From Plasmodium malariae (lineage: Eukaryota; Apicomplexa; Aconoidasida; Haemosporida; Plasmodiidae), in NCBI RefSeq assembly GCF_900090045.1, contig NC_041786.1, positions 2,908,501-2,972,500 of the forward strand: DNA of 64,000 nucleotides, written 5' to 3'. The first letter of the stretch is position 1. The number at the start of each line of letters is the position of its first letter. A program made the position numbers and the translations under genes. Of the stretch, positions 11,590 to 21,012 are shown piece by piece. Below the pieces are notes generated by a model. It ran no database searches and had not been told where the DNA came from. It saw only the letters and a program-made list of their open reading frames with translations.

Positions 11590-14500
11590 CTATAATACTG
11601 TCTTATCTGTACTGCTAAGCATTTTATCATTAAAAACATTTCGATCTACTTCATATATTTTGGAGTCCAATTTATTCATATTATTTTCATTTAAACTATT
11701 TTCGTTTATGTTATATCCACTTAAATTATTTCCGCTTACCCCACTTAAACTACTCTCGCTTACCCCACTTGAACTACTTTCGCTTATCCCATTTGAACTA
11801 CTTTCGCTTATCCCATTTGAACTACTCTCGCTTATCCCATTTGAACTACTCTCGCTTATCCCATTTGAACTACTCTCGCTTATCCCATTTGAACTACTTT
11901 CGCTTATCCCATTTGAACTACTTTCGCTTATCCCATTTGAACTACTCTCGCTTATCCCATTTGAACTACTTTCGCTTAAACCACCTGTGTTGCCACCACT
12001 TAATCCACTTGAATCACTTCCTTGTAAAGTGTTTTCGTTTATTCCTTTTTCACCTTCGACACTTTGACTAACGTTGGTCAGAGTTAAATCATTCCCCTGA
12101 TCCGTAGAATTAAACGTACTGCTTTCTGCAGGTTTGTCGGAGGATGTATTTGAAGGAGTATTGTCTAGATCACCTTGAACATTCATTAAATAAGTCTGTG
12201 CATTTTTTTCCATCATTCCTATAACCCTTTTTGCAAAAAGTCCTGTGTCATCTATGGTATAACCTCCTTGCATCGACGCAATATCAAAAATTTGTTCAGC
12301 AATTTCAGAATTTTGTGAATTCATTTTATCTATTTGTATTAAATGATTTAATTGTTTAATAATATAATGGTTTGGGTTAATTTCTAACACTGGTTGATTT
12401 GCTGTTTGACCACCGAACATTTCATTTTCTGAAATTCCCTGAGCAGTTGCTTGCTGTTTCATATATTTTTGCATAGAAGGGGATATTCCCATTTCTCCTT
12501 GAACTAATAAAGCAGGGGAATTAATTAATCGATCTGAAATTCGAACTTCGTGTACCTTGTGTGAAAATTTATTATGTAACCATCTACATAGAATTTCATA
12601 TTTCATTTTTAATTTATCTAAACTATCCGTTTTGTTTTGATCACCTTCTTTTTTTAATTTTAGGTCCGCTTTGTTTACATCTAAAACATCATAACCTTTA
12701 TATTTATTAACTGTTAAGGAAGATAAACAGAATTCATCTATTGGTTCTAAGGAAAATAAAACATCATAATTTAATGTTTTAAGTTTTTCTAGCGATGGAG
12801 AGTTTTGAACTGTTTTTTTATTTTCCCCTGAAATGTAGTATATACATTTTTGATCCTCTTTCATGTTTTCTATATACGTATCAAGATCTATTTTTTTGTC
12901 TCCACTATTAATTGAATAAAAGTCTACTAAAGCCGCAATTTCTTCTTGATTTTCTTTATCTTCTACTACACCTATTTTTAAATATTTTCCAAATGTGTTA
13001 ATAAATTTATTCCATTTTTCTCCTCCAGTTTCTTTTAAGCCTTTCATCATACTAATACTCTTAAGAACAATTCTTTTATTAATAATTTGTAGCATTTTTG
13101 ATTTTTGTAAAATTTCTCTTCCTACATTTAAAGGCAAATTTTCACTATCTACTATACCTCTTAAAAAGGTTAACCATCGGGGTATGGCTTCTGAAAACTT
13201 GTCATTAATGAAAACTCTTTTTACATATAATCGAATTCCTCTTGATTCTTCATCAAACATATTTTTACTCAATTCCCACGGAAGAGAGCCAGGTATATAT
13301 AAAATAGAGTTAAATGAAATTTGACCTTCTACATTAAAATGAACATATGCTAATGGATCATCATATGCTTTAAATGTATTTTTATAAAAGCTATAATAAT
13401 CATTTTCAGTCAGCTGTTTTTCATCTTGTTTCCATATAGGTAACTGAACATTTATTTTTTCCCATTCATGATATCTTTTTGTAATAGTTTTCATTTTCAT
13501 TTTATCTCCATCTTTTAAAGAAACAGAATCATCTGGAACTCTTTCATAATCAATTTTTTCTGACCATATTTCAATTGGGAATTTAATAAACTCGGAATAT
13601 TTTTTTATCAATTCTTTTAGTTTATAATCTTCTAAATATTCATCACATTCTTCTTTTAAATGTAAAACAATTTTGGTTCCACTAGTTTTTATATCTTCAT
13701 ATTCTTGTTCGTATTTTTTTATTTCGTTTACCATAAAACTACCATTCAAATCAGAAAACCATCTAAATATCTGATTTTCTTTTTTTGTAAAAACTTCCAC
13801 TTTATTTGAAACAAGAAAAGACGAATAAAAACCAACTCCAAATTGTCCAATTAAGTTACTATCTGCTTTTCCTTCTTCAATTTGTTTTAAAAATTTCGCA
13901 GTTCCTGATTGAGCTATTGTTCCTAAATTGTTAATCAATTCATTTTTGTCCATACCTATCCCATTGTCCGTAATTGTTAATGTTTTTTTTTCCTTATCAG
14001 GTTTTATTTTTATTATTAATTTTTTTATCTCATTCGTTTCTTCATTCTCTTCTTTTTTTTCTATTTCTCCATCTCCCTTCCCTTCTTCAGAAGTGCTTTT
14101 TTCTTCAATATCGGTTTTAACTCCAGACGAATCCGCTACAGTTTGTGCTTCTTTCATAAATTTGTCATTTTCCAATATTATTCTCTTCTTATCACATGCG
14201 TCTGATGCATTTGATATTAACTCTCTTAAAAACACATCTTTGTCTGTATATAAAGAATTAACAATGATATCCATTACTTTATTAACCTCTGCTTTGAAGT
14301 TATACTTTTCTATTGGAGAACTGTCTGCAGACATGTCCTCCCTAATTGTTTTTACATCATCATTAAAATTTTTTACAGCATTTCCATTAAATTCCTTTTT
14401 TTTAAAAAATCTTTTATTTATCTTATTATCTATATTATATCTATTGGGAGTTCTGTAGTTTAATATGTAATTCAATTTATCTGTATTCCTACCTAAATTA

Positions 14501-14592
14501 TAAGTTTCTATTTTATCACTTGATTTTAAAAACACAACAAATACAAAACATAATATTAGTTTTATTTTATTGGCAGTATAAGCATTTTGCAT
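11590..14592 (-). CDS. HSP90: Organelle-targeted HSP90 (apicoplast type) with octapeptide-repeat tail
   Basis: Single exon, 1000 residues. Residues about 9-25 form a hydrophobic signal-like segment, followed by a basic Asn/Lys stretch to about residue 85, as in bipartite apicoplast leaders. The GHKL ATPase domain is intact: FLRELISNASDA with Glu124 and Asn128, DNGIGM from Asp209, LGTIAQSGT, then GQFGVGFYSSFLVS from about 249. An acidic insert (about 150-190) splits the N-domain. The middle domain carries the LPLNVGREILQ segment with the ATPase-activating Arg and LYVKRVFI. After the dimerisation domain there is no MEEVD or KDEL. Instead a Ser/Glu/Asn/Gly tail holds eight perfect copies of SESSSNGI plus degenerate copies. 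This is an ATP-driven chaperone for imported organellar proteins. From memory the P. falciparum counterpart is PF3D7_1443900. It could instead act in another compartment, because the leader was not tested. Confidence 0.93.
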   Translation of the reverse strand: MQNAYTANKIKLILCFVFVVFLKSSDKIETYNLGRNTDKLNYILNYRTPNRYNIDNKINKRFFKKKEFNGNAVKNFNDDVKTIREDMSADSSPIEKYNFKAEVNKVMDIIVNSLYTDKDVFLRELISNASDACDKKRIILENDKFMKEAQTVADSSGVKTDIEEKSTSEEGKGDGEIEKKEENEETNEIKKLIIKIKPDKEKKTLTITDNGIGMDKNELINNLGTIAQSGTAKFLKQIEEGKADSNLIGQFGVGFYSSFLVSNKVEVFTKKENQIFRWFSDLNGSFMVNEIKKYEQEYEDIKTSGTKIVLHLKEECDEYLEDYKLKELIKKYSEFIKFPIEIWSEKIDYERVPDDSVSLKDGDKMKMKTITKRYHEWEKINVQLPIWKQDEKQLTENDYYSFYKNTFKAYDDPLAYVHFNVEGQISFNSILYIPGSLPWELSKNMFDEESRGIRLYVKRVFINDKFSEAIPRWLTFLRGIVDSENLPLNVGREILQKSKMLQIINKRIVLKSISMMKGLKETGGEKWNKFINTFGKYLKIGVVEDKENQEEIAALVDFYSINSGDKKIDLDTYIENMKEDQKCIYYISGENKKTVQNSPSLEKLKTLNYDVLFSLEPIDEFCLSSLTVNKYKGYDVLDVNKADLKLKKEGDQNKTDSLDKLKMKYEILCRWLHNKFSHKVHEVRISDRLINSPALLVQGEMGISPSMQKYMKQQATAQGISENEMFGGQTANQPVLEINPNHYIIKQLNHLIQIDKMNSQNSEIAEQIFDIASMQGGYTIDDTGLFAKRVIGMMEKNAQTYLMNVQGDLDNTPSNTSSDKPAESSTFNSTDQGNDLTLTNVSQSVEGEKGINENTLQGSDSSGLSGGNTGGLSESSSNGISESSSNGISESSSNGISESSSNGISESSSNGISESSSNGISESSSNGISESSSNGISESSSSGVSESSLSGVSGNNLSGYNINENSLNENNMNKLDSKIYEVDRNVFNDKMLSSTDKTVL
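11747..11986. repeat. 24-bp coding tandem repeat inside HSP90 tail
   Basis: Ten or so head-to-tail 24-bp units. Eight encode exactly SESSSNGI on the minus strand, flanked by variants ending SGV and LSG. Units differ by one synonymous base (TTTCG/TCTCG), which suggests recent expansion by slippage or unequal exchange. All copies are in frame, so length change leaves the protein readable. Confidence 0.9.
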
Positions 14593-16034
14593 TTTTTATA
14601 GTTACACGTATATTTTTTTTGGTTTTTTTTTGTTTCCTTCTTTATTTATTTTTTTTTTTTTTTTTTTGCCGTTAGCTTATTTTTGCTTTTCCACAAAAAT
14701 GTGTTATAAGAACACGGATGCTTGTTTTTCTTAAAAGCCTAAAAGGAAATATACATATAAATTTATGGATAGGTTATATATATATTTATATAAATATATG
14801 TATATGCAAATATACACAAGCCAAACGATTAGCATCACGTAAACGAATATTAATTATATTAATTTCGCACATGCTACTTAAACTCTATAATGGTAATCTC
14901 ACAAGATTAATTATCAAAAATAAGCAAATGTAAAGCTAATGATATATATATATTTTTAATTACTTTTAACTTTAATTATTATTTATAAATTTTTTTTTTG
15001 AATACGTTTTTTTTTTTCTCTTAATTTGTTTATAAGCCAACATTTTATGAATTTTTTTTTTTTCTATTTCAAGTTAATATTTTTTATTCTTTTCACATAT
15101 GCCTTAAAATCCATTTGATTGATTGCCTTTTTTTTTTTTTTTTCCTTATTATTATAACAAAAAAACAAGTATTCATTTTTTGATATTTTCACAATTGTGC
15201 TTTAATTTTGTGATAAGCTATATTTTTGTTATAAGTAAACACAGGACATCCATTTGCAAACTTCATATATTATCGATAAAATATTATGTAAATTTTTAGG
15301 TATAAAAAATATTTTTACGAGGAACTTAAGTAGTGGCACAGAAAAAAAAAAAATAATAAAATAAATATATAAAATAAAGTAAAATGAAATAAAAGAAAAA
15401 CCTAAAATATTATGAAAGAGAATAAAATTTAAGATAAAAAATACAAAATTAGCGTTAAGTAAATATTTGTATACCTTACGTACGAATAAAATGACAACAG
15501 AAAAAACAAAAAATTGCAACAAAAATTTTTAACTAAAAATTATATATAATTAATAGTTTTAAAAAAAATGTATTACCAATTTGACTAAGTGACAAACAGA
15601 TGAATGGCAAATAATTGAACAACTTAAAGTAAAATAATGAAGTATACCTATTTTAAGAAAAATTTTCTCTTTTTAAAAAACAAAAAAAAAGAAAAAACTT
15701 TTCAGTGAAGTCTCATTTCGCTCGTAAGACATTTTAGTAATAGACGAAAAATAACTAAATACATTTTGGGTACAACCATGAGTAGTGAAAGGAATGAAAA
15801 TAAAAAAAATTTAATAAAGTAGAACAAAATTAAATAATTAGTAAAAAATATTTAAAAAAAAAAATAAATAATAATAAAATAATCAGTAATCATCTGTATA
15901 TATGAATTAAGCGGTGTAAATAAGTAAAAAGATGTTTTGGTTTAACAGTTTTGAGATTAAATTGTTTTACACAATTCACTGAGCATGTATACATTTATAT
16001 AGATAGATATATCTTTTATAAAGGCAAGAAAAAA
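14593..16034. other. Divergent intergenic region between HSP90 and the CWC24-like gene
   Basis: Holds both promoters and 5' UTRs by position. Long T tracts near 14650-14667 and 15131-15143 and AT microsatellites. Short frames on either strand are homopolymer-driven and not coding-like. No tRNA or other RNA gene recognised. Confidence 0.6.
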
Positions 16035-17234
16035 ATGTTTAAGAAGAGGACTATAAATAAATTAAAAAATAGAAAGAAAACAGGAGATATAAAGGACGAA
16101 GAAAAAAATAATGAAGAAAGAAAAAATGATAAGGAAGAGAGCCCTGATGCTAACACTGTGGATTATAGTGATAGAAGAGACGTAATTAATAAGATATTGA
16201 ATACAAAGGAAAAAGAAAACAGTGACGATGATGACGATGTTGTATGCAAATATTTGTTTAAAAAAAAAATGAAGAATATGAATGAACAAAATAGTTCACA
16301 TTTAACAAAAAAACAACATAAGATAATGGTGCAGTCAAAAAGTGTAAATATTAGTGAAACAAATGCAATTACACAGGATAAGATATATAAAGGAGATTTT
16401 AGTAATTCCAAAAATTATGGTTTTTATGAAATAGATCAAGATTCTAAGCATGATCATAGAGCTATAATGGAAAGAAACATTAAAATAGGAGAAGAAATAT
16501 TAAAGGGTAATTTAAAAGATAATATTTATAGGGGAAAAGATGCACATGAAAAAGCATTGACAATAAATAAAGATAGTTTAGCAAAAAATAAATATACAGG
16601 ACTATATGGCCCTGTAAGAAATAGCGGAGCAAATGTGAGGGTTACTTTAAGAATTGATTATGAACCTTGTATATGTAAAGATTACAAAGAAACAGGATAT
16701 TGTGGTTTTGGAGATACATGTATTTATTTACATGACAGAAGTGACTATAAAAGTGGTTGGAAAATTGAACAAGAATATCAAGAAAAAAGAAAACGAGATG
16801 ATGCACTGAAAAAAAAAAAGTTAGAAAAGTGGAACGAAAAAATGTTAAAAAAGTTGGATGATAAATTAAACAACTCTTTGGATAATGATAATAAACAAGA
16901 ATTTAATAACGAAAATGGAAGTGATAATAATACGGAAAAATCATCTAATTCATCTGCTGTGTCTTCTTGCTCAGAAAATGAAAATTCAACGGACAACAGT
17001 TCAAGTGATAATGAAAATAACCTCCCTTTTGCTTGTGTAAAATGTAAAAAAAAATGGAAACTTGAAATGAATCCCAGTGTTACAGAATGCTTCCATTATT
17101 TTTGTGAAAAGTGTTTTATGGAAATGTTTAAAAAAAATAAAAAATGTTTTAAATGTGGATTACAACTAAATGGCATTATGAATTCAGCCCAAAATATTAT
17201 TGATATTTTAAACAAAAAAAAACCTTCCAAATAA
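16035..17234 (+). CDS. CWC24: CWC24/RNF113-like CCCH and RING zinc-finger splicing factor
   Basis: 399 residues, one exon. I chose the ATG at 16035 because it gives the MFKKR basic start typical of the family; the frame upstream lacks another ATG. An acidic, charged N-terminal half leads to a conserved block: RNSGANVRVTLRIDYEP, then a C-x8-C-x5-C-x3-H finger (CKDYKETGYC, GFGDTC, IYLH) followed by HDRSDYKSGW. A Ser/Asn-rich linker precedes a C3HC4 RING: CVKC, then TECFHYFCEKC, then KCFKC, and the family signature NGIMN. RNF113/Cwc24 proteins join the spliceosome around the first catalytic step, and the RING suggests E3 ligase activity. The linker is longer than in yeast or human. Nuclear location is inferred. 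Confidence 0.93.
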   Translation: MFKKRTINKLKNRKKTGDIKDEEKNNEERKNDKEESPDANTVDYSDRRDVINKILNTKEKENSDDDDDVVCKYLFKKKMKNMNEQNSSHLTKKQHKIMVQSKSVNISETNAITQDKIYKGDFSNSKNYGFYEIDQDSKHDHRAIMERNIKIGEEILKGNLKDNIYRGKDAHEKALTINKDSLAKNKYTGLYGPVRNSGANVRVTLRIDYEPCICKDYKETGYCGFGDTCIYLHDRSDYKSGWKIEQEYQEKRKRDDALKKKKLEKWNEKMLKKLDDKLNNSLDNDNKQEFNNENGSDNNTEKSSNSSAVSSCSENENSTDNSSSDNENNLPFACVKCKKKWKLEMNPSVTECFHYFCEKCFMEMFKKNKKCFKCGLQLNGIMNSAQNIIDILNKKKPSK

Positions 17235-18915
17235 TCACACTATTTTTAACTTTTTTTTTTTTTTTTTTCATATACATTATAAACTATATTTTAGTACTTT
17301 TTTTTGTCGTTTCTTCGTCATACTTTAATTATCTATTCGAAAGTTGTGTATCCACGTACATATATTTATATATATATGTGTATACATATATAATACAATC
17401 CGATCGGATTTGCTTTTGCGCTAAATACTTATAATAAGTTAGCGCTTATTTTGCACACATAATATGTGCTTCCATCTTATATTTCGTTTTCTTTCAGTTT
17501 ATTGTTTCATTTAATTTTTTTAATATTTATTCAGTTTTTATTTTTATATAATTTATATTTACAATTATTTTATTTTATTTTACTTTTTTTTTTTTTTTTT
17601 CTTTATACGGATTTTTATTATTTTTCATTTTCATGTATTCGAATAATTACTAAAAACATGTTCTGCTTAAATTTTATATTATTTACAATTGCACTGTTAA
17701 AAATGTTATATATTATGATAGCATAGCTCTTTCGTTTTTCGAATATTATTTGATTAATATTATATGTTTAACTCACATATTTTATTTTTTTTAGTTAAAA
17801 CAAATAAACATTTGCTTTTTTTTATTTTTATATTTAGCAAAACTTATGCGTAATAAAGATAGAGTGTCATGGTATTGTATATAAACCTCATTAATTCTAA
17901 TGCAAAACAAAAATACATTTACAGTAATGCAATATAATGGAGGCAAGCATGTATATATACACATGTATAATACTTATAATTGTGTAGTACATATTTTTCA
18001 ACATAAATGTATACATTATGAATAAACGTCGTTTTTGTACAATATTTTGCATACACATAAATGTGTATATCGTTTTTTTTTCATTTTTTATTAAATATAT
18101 ATAATTAAATAGCTAAAAAATTGTACATATAAAATCCACAATTATATGATTATTTTCATCTTTTTCGAACATTATATTTTTTATTAAATTTAAAAAAAAT
18201 AAATTTAGAACATGTATAAATGTATTAGTGCAATTTGAAAAAAAACAAAAAAACAAAAGGCTATTTGTTATAATTGCATACATTCAAGTTGCATGATTTT
18301 TGGTAAAATATGAAATTTTTATATTTTTGTTAAAAAACTTATTGTGTTATATTTTGTTTTGTGTTTAGCAGTACTTATATATAATAGTCATACAACAAAT
18401 ATGTTATTAAGCTATTATGAGTTTTTCTTTATTTTAAATGTGCTATATTTGTATGGAGGCATTATCGTTAAGTATTTAACAGATATTCGCATTTTTTTAT
18501 ATGTTTTTTGCAACATATATTGTATTATACAAATTACTTTTTTTTGTATTCTGATCCTATAAAAATATTATATGTAAGCTTCCAGATTAGACGTACGTAC
18601 ATTATTACTGTAATTTTATTACGTGCACTTTAAATGGTATATATAAATATATATATATTACACAAGTTATATCAAATGCTACAAGAATAATTAATAATTT
18701 AACGGTTAATCTTCTGGATGCATAATAGAATATGCCCCCATATTTTGCAAACGAATTATAAAATAAGAGAAAGAAAAACAAAGAAAACTGCAAACACAAG
18801 TAGAAACAGAGGAAACAAAGGTAAAATAGTAAAAAGGGGAAAATAATAATATATTAAAATATAACTATATTGTAAAATAAAAATAAAAATATGACTTTAA
18901 AGGAAGAGCTTAATT
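17235..18915. other. Long intergenic region with a GC-containing palindrome and hairpin
   Basis: Lies between two plus-strand genes. Mostly AT-rich with T runs. An exception is 17397-17445, where a 14-bp perfect palindrome is followed by a potential hairpin (GCGCTAA/TTAGCGC arms). A hydrophobic frame around 18401-18562 (about 53 residues from its first ATG) was judged too weak to call. Confidence 0.5.
17397..17445. other. Palindrome plus stem-loop, possible structured RNA or protein-binding site
   Basis: AATCCGATCGGATT at 17397-17410 is a perfect 14-bp inverted repeat. Eight bases later, 17418-17445 can fold with GCGCTA pairing to TAGCGC and CTTAT to ATAAG around a one-base loop, with a small bulge. 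G and C are rare in this intergenic DNA, so their concentration in symmetric arms is notable. It lies about 165 bases after the CWC24-like stop and may be part of that gene's 3' UTR. Confidence 0.35.
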
Positions 18916-20123
18916 ATGTTTTTAGCATTTTTTTTGGACAAATGTATTTTAAGCATCCTGGCTTTAAGTTCAATTCCTATTGGATTCATAAACAGAAAAA
19001 ATAAATTTAAGAAAATAGAAAATCATAAATATGCAATATGCAGCACAATAGTTATGAACAGTTTTTTAATTTATGTAAATAAGTTTTTTGGTTTATTAGG
19101 AATATTTAACTTTTTTTTAGGGAATTATTTATGTTTGATTGGAATAACAGGAGGTATAGCAGTTGGTAAATCAACATTTTGTAATTTTTTAAAAAAAAAG
19201 GATGTTGTTGTTATTAATGCAGACGATATAACAAACCAGATATATAAAAAGGGATCAATCTGTTATAACAAAATTTTAAAACATTTTGGAGAAGATATTT
19301 TGAACAGTGATAAAACTATTAATAGAACTTTATTAAGAAAGATTGTCTTTAATAATGAAGAAAATGTTAAATATATAAATAAAATAACACACACTTATAT
19401 TATATTACAGATAATTAAAGAATGTTTAAAATATAAATTTTTGCATTTTAAATATAATGTAGCTATAGAGGCGCCATTATTAATTGAAACGAAATTATAT
19501 TTATTAACTAGTCCAGTTATACTGTTAAAATCATCTGTTAAAAATCAAATAAAACGTATATTATCGAGAGATAAAAATTGCACATACGACACAGCCATGA
19601 GTATAATTAAGTAAACAGATAAAAATGCATTATTCCTTTTTGAATACTGTTTTTTTTATATGTATTTTATGTATATTTCGAGTATTTTTTATTTTATTTT
19701 TTTGTAGATGAATGTATATTATTTCTTTTTTTTTTATTAACACAGTTTTTTGCATTTTTTAATGCATATAATTTGTTTTTAAATTGAATGGAAACAATTT
19801 TATTTTTTTAAATATGGTACGATTATTTGATTATGTGTAGTTGTGTAACATTTTATCCTAGTTTATCTATTTACATTTGTTTTTTTTAAGTTTCCCAACA
19901 AAAACGTGGATATACGCGTTTCGTTGTGCATATACATATATATGTATGTATGGAGATGATATCTGCCTGTTATTTTCTTCCTTTTTTTTTCAGAAATCAG
20001 CTACCCACAGATGAAAAAATACGATACGCAGACATTATAATAAACAACGACGGAGATTTATTAGACCTGCAGATGAAATGTGATGTGGTTTTTAACAAAT
20101 ATCTGAAGAGTTTTTTCTTTTAA
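18916..20123 (+). CDS. DPCK: Dephospho-CoA kinase, two exons
   Basis: Exons 18916-19610 and 19994-20123 (donor GTAAAC, acceptor TTTCAG, phase 2), 274 residues. Catalyses the last step of coenzyme A synthesis, phosphorylating the ribose 3'-OH of dephospho-CoA with ATP. The P-loop is GITGGIAVGKST (residues about 76-87), where most homologues have G-S rather than A-V before GKS. Next come the INADDI substrate motif and IEAPLL. The lid RILSRDKN spans toward the splice junction, and the second exon supplies NQLPTDEK and the ADIIINNDG ending typical of CoaE. About 70 N-terminal residues precede the P-loop, include two hydrophobic stretches, and may be a leader or membrane anchor. From memory the P. 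falciparum homologue is PF3D7_1443700. Confidence 0.93.
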
Positions 20124-21012
20124 TTCATACACATGTGTACTTTCGTATTAGTAATAATTAACTGCTAATTAAAGCAGATAAATATGTCCATTCTAGTTTT
20201 TATATATTATTACAAAAAAAAAAAAAAAAAAATATATGTATATGTATGTATATAACTAGAATTACGAAGCATATTGATTTTGCTCTTTCGTTCGTTTCAC
20301 TTATTTTCATCTTTTTTTTAATCCCTATTTATTTTATATTTTTTCTTAGATTTTAATCTTTTATTAACTTCGTAGTAACATTTTTTTTTTTTTTTTTTTT
20401 TTTGTGTAATTTTTTTTAAAACATTAAGATATAATTGAAAATTTGTTATTACAAAATTTTTTATTTAAATGGAAAATATCTCAGAAATTGATTTTTCTTT
20501 ATGATGTTAATTATAACGTTTTTATTTTTTTCACAATATGCGTATCTCTGTAAGATTAAAAAAAAAAAAAAAAAATTAGTATTGACTGGTCATTAATATT
20601 TTCTTATGCGTAAAATGCTGCAATTTCACTGTAGCATTTTTATTATAAATAATAATGTATATGGGGAAAAAAAATAAACTATAAAATGGGCTTAAAAAAA
20701 AGAAATCAACTTTAAATGAAGAAATGAAAATACAGTAAAAACTGAAAAAAAAAATAAAGGGGTTACAGAAGAAAACGGAATAAAAAAAATTAGTAGATGC
20801 CTTGTTAAGAAGTTGATTTTTTATATATGTATTCTCAACAAATTTGCGTTTCACATTTTTAAAGTGGTACACAAAAACATATATATGTGTAAAAATATAC
20901 GTATGTATGTATTTGTGCGAGTATGTGTGTATGAATGAATATAGCATATATATATGTACAAACGTGAGTTGTTTTTACTTATATACATTCTCTGATTACA
21001 CCTTATGTGAAA
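20124..21012. other. Intergenic, no gene seen
   Basis: Between DPCK and GCP4, both on the plus strand. Contains an A run at about 20214-20230, a T run at about 20382-20403 and TATGTA microsatellites close to the GCP4 start. Nothing coding-like. Confidence 0.6.

Noticed and set aside
11585..12071. Regularly spaced direct repeats resembling a CRISPR array, and plus-strand frames through them
   Set aside because: Repeats are contiguous 24-bp in-frame units inside HSP90 with no spacers; plus-strand frames are antisense shadows.
17466..17726. 86-codon Phe/Leu/Tyr-rich frame
   Set aside because: Composition is that of T-rich intergenic DNA; no motif and no ATG-centred coding signal.
18344..18562. 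Hydrophobic 72-codon plus-strand frame
   Set aside because: Begins at a GTG; only about 53 codons from the first ATG, T-rich, no recognised family. Kept as a weak possibility in the gap description.
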